Translations under genes and position numbers: made by a program | The notes under the pieces: generated by a model | What the model was told of the DNA's origin: nothing | Seen by the model: the letters and a program-made list of their open reading frames with translations, nothing else | Database searches by the model: none | Source: Bacillota bacterium | Lineage (GTDB): Bacteria > Bacillota > Dethiobacteria > DTU022 > JAAZDU01 | Assembly: GCA_012512665.1 (NCBI GenBank) | Contig: JAAZDU010000032.1 | Span: 1-7,404, forward strand | Direction: 5' to 3' | Length of the DNA stretch: 7,404 nt | Part shown: one piece after another, positions 6,386 to 7,404 of the stretch | Position numbering within the stretch: the first letter of the stretch is position 1 | Layout: every line of letters begins with the position of its first letter

Positions 6386-7333
6386 TCAACCCTCTTCCAA
6401 TAAAGAAGGCAAGAAGTAGTTGATCTTCACCAGTTTTTCGATAAAATAATCCGGCAAAGGCGCTTTAAAGGTCATCTCTTTCCCCAGGCAGGGGTGGACA
6501 AAGCTTAGCTGATAGGCATGCAGCAGCTGGCCTTTCCCCTGCAGATCTTTTTCTCTGCGGCCGTAGACAGGATCGTTTACTACCGGATGACCTAGATGCG
6601 ACAAAGAAACCCTTATCTGATGAGTTCTTCCCGTTTCCAACAAAAGCCATACTAAAGAATAACCCTTGATTTCTTTTAAAACCTTGTAGTGTGTGACAGC
6701 TATCCTGCCGCGGCCTTCTTCAAGCACAGCCATTTTTTTTCTATCCTTGGGATGCCGACCGATATATAAGCGAATGGTTCCCTTAGAGTTTTGGAAATTG
6801 CCCTTAGCTAATGCCAGATAAATTCTCTTGACCAGCCTTTTTTTCAGCTGTTCTGAAAGTAGCTGCACAACCCTTTCTTCTTTGGCCACCACCAATAGGC
6901 CAGAAGTATCTTTGTCCAGGCGATGCACCATGCCGGGGCGGATTCTATCGTCATTAATACCCATTAAGCCGGGACAGTGTGCCAAAAGAGCGTTTACCAG
7001 GGTACCTTCTCTGTGCCCGGCAGCAGGGTGAACCACCATGCCAGCAGGCTTGTTAACCACAATAAGGTAGCGATCTTCATAAACAATCTGCAAAGGTATT
7101 GGCTGGGGCACTGCTTCCAGTGGTTTGGGGGGAGGTATTTTTACATATACTAGCTCTTTTTCTTTAAGCCTGTAGTTTTTATCTCTCCACTCTCCATTAA
7201 CCAGGACATACTTTTGGGCAATAAGTTTCTGCGCCCTGGAGCGAGTCATTCCCGGCCACTTTCCAGCTAAAAAAAGGTCAAGTCGCCTGCCTTCCTCCTG
7301 GCTTGTTACTATAAGAGTATGCTCTTTTTCCAT
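6386..7333 (-). CDS. rluD: RluA/RluD family 23S rRNA pseudouridine synthase
   Basis: Converts uridine to pseudouridine in RNA, probably in large-subunit rRNA as for E. coli RluD (helix 69); the B. subtilis counterpart in this position is YlyB. The 315 residues match the family length. An S4 RNA-binding domain occupies about 16-64 (RRLDLFLA, SRAQKLIAQ, VLVNG). The catalytic domain follows with YLIVVNKPAGMVVHP (89-103), the active-site motif HRLDKDTSGLLV (137-148) with catalytic D140, the conserved GRTHQIRVSLSHLGHPVVNDPVYG (235-258) and LLHAY (270-274). The ATG at 7333 has GGGAG 7 nt upstream. The gene converges on rqcH. In B. subtilis ylyB follows lspA and precedes pyrR; the upstream neighbour here is outside the window. 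The reading frame stays open to the right edge, but the ribosome binding site and homology support this start. The exact target uridines cannot be read from sequence. Confidence 0.95.
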   Translation of the reverse strand: MEKEHTLIVTSQEEGRRLDLFLAGKWPGMTRSRAQKLIAQKYVLVNGEWRDKNYRLKEKELVYVKIPPPKPLEAVPQPIPLQIVYEDRYLIVVNKPAGMVVHPAAGHREGTLVNALLAHCPGLMGINDDRIRPGMVHRLDKDTSGLLVVAKEERVVQLLSEQLKKRLVKRIYLALAKGNFQNSKGTIRLYIGRHPKDRKKMAVLEEGRGRIAVTHYKVLKEIKGYSLVWLLLETGRTHQIRVSLSHLGHPVVNDPVYGRREKDLQGKGQLLHAYQLSFVHPCLGKEMTFKAPLPDYFIEKLVKINYFLPSLLEEG

Positions 7334-7404
7334 TAGTAATCTCCCAAGTAATACTATTCTTTTAATTTTAAAGAATTGCCCGGCCTGCTCCCCCGTGCAA
7401 GAAT

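Noticed and set aside
7334..7404. End of lspA (signal peptidase II) upstream of rluD
   Set aside because: It would be expected from B. subtilis order, and a frame open from the edge ends within this stretch, but the 16 or so residues carry no LspA feature, so it cannot be supported.
1..7404. Mobile element, CRISPR, tRNA, riboswitch or toxin-antitoxin
   Set aside because: I looked on both strands and found no transposase, direct-repeat array, cloverleaf or conserved leader structure; the spacers are short and the genes are all housekeeping families.

Overview
This window looks like a stretch of ordinary chromosomal housekeeping DNA from a Gram-positive anaerobe-type bacterium of the Bacillota (Firmicutes), most likely on the clostridial side. 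The evidence is a near-canonical RemA (DUF370) protein, the gene order YicC–RemA–Gmk, a YloB-type calcium ATPase and an RqcH (YloA/FbpA) homologue. All these are neighbours in the Bacillus subtilis ylo region as I recall it. Ribosome binding sites are strong (GGAGG-like), the base composition is moderately AT-rich, and two likely TTG starts occur. No species can be named from the sequence.

Layout from left to right. Positions 1-290 (minus) hold the N-terminal 96 codons of guanylate kinase, cut by the window edge. Positions 328-597 (minus) encode RemA, 624-1529 (minus) a YicC-family endoribonuclease and 1612-4323 (minus) a ten-helix P2A calcium-pumping ATPase. These four genes read in the same direction, in the order ATPase, yicC, remA, gmk. 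The spacers are 82, 26 and 37 nt, with no clear terminator between them. A good sigma-A-like promoter with an extended -10 lies in the 82-nt spacer, so yicC-remA-gmk probably form their own transcription unit as well as receiving read-through. A divergent spacer follows. On the plus strand, rqcH then runs from a TTG start at 4517 to 6289, with its own promoter at 4460-4488. A hairpin plus U-tract at 6328-6372 separates it from the convergent RluA/RluD-type pseudouridine synthase gene at 6386-7333 (minus). The last 71 bases, upstream of that gene, contain its ribosome binding site and no recognisable gene.

Functionally the region is rich in translation and RNA quality functions. RqcH adds C-terminal alanine tails to stalled nascent chains on 50S subunits, the RluD-like enzyme modifies 23S rRNA, YicC cuts RNA, and Gmk supplies GDP/GTP precursors. 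RemA is a DNA-binding regulator (biofilm matrix and osmoprotection genes in B. subtilis), and the ATPase exports calcium. I found no mobile element, CRISPR array, RNA gene, phage remnant or defence island. The most useful observations concern start sites and promoters (rqcH and yicC), a conservative substitution at a tRNA-contact position of RqcH, and the junction of rluD to rqcH without the pyrimidine operon that separates them in B. subtilis. I do not see a novel system here.
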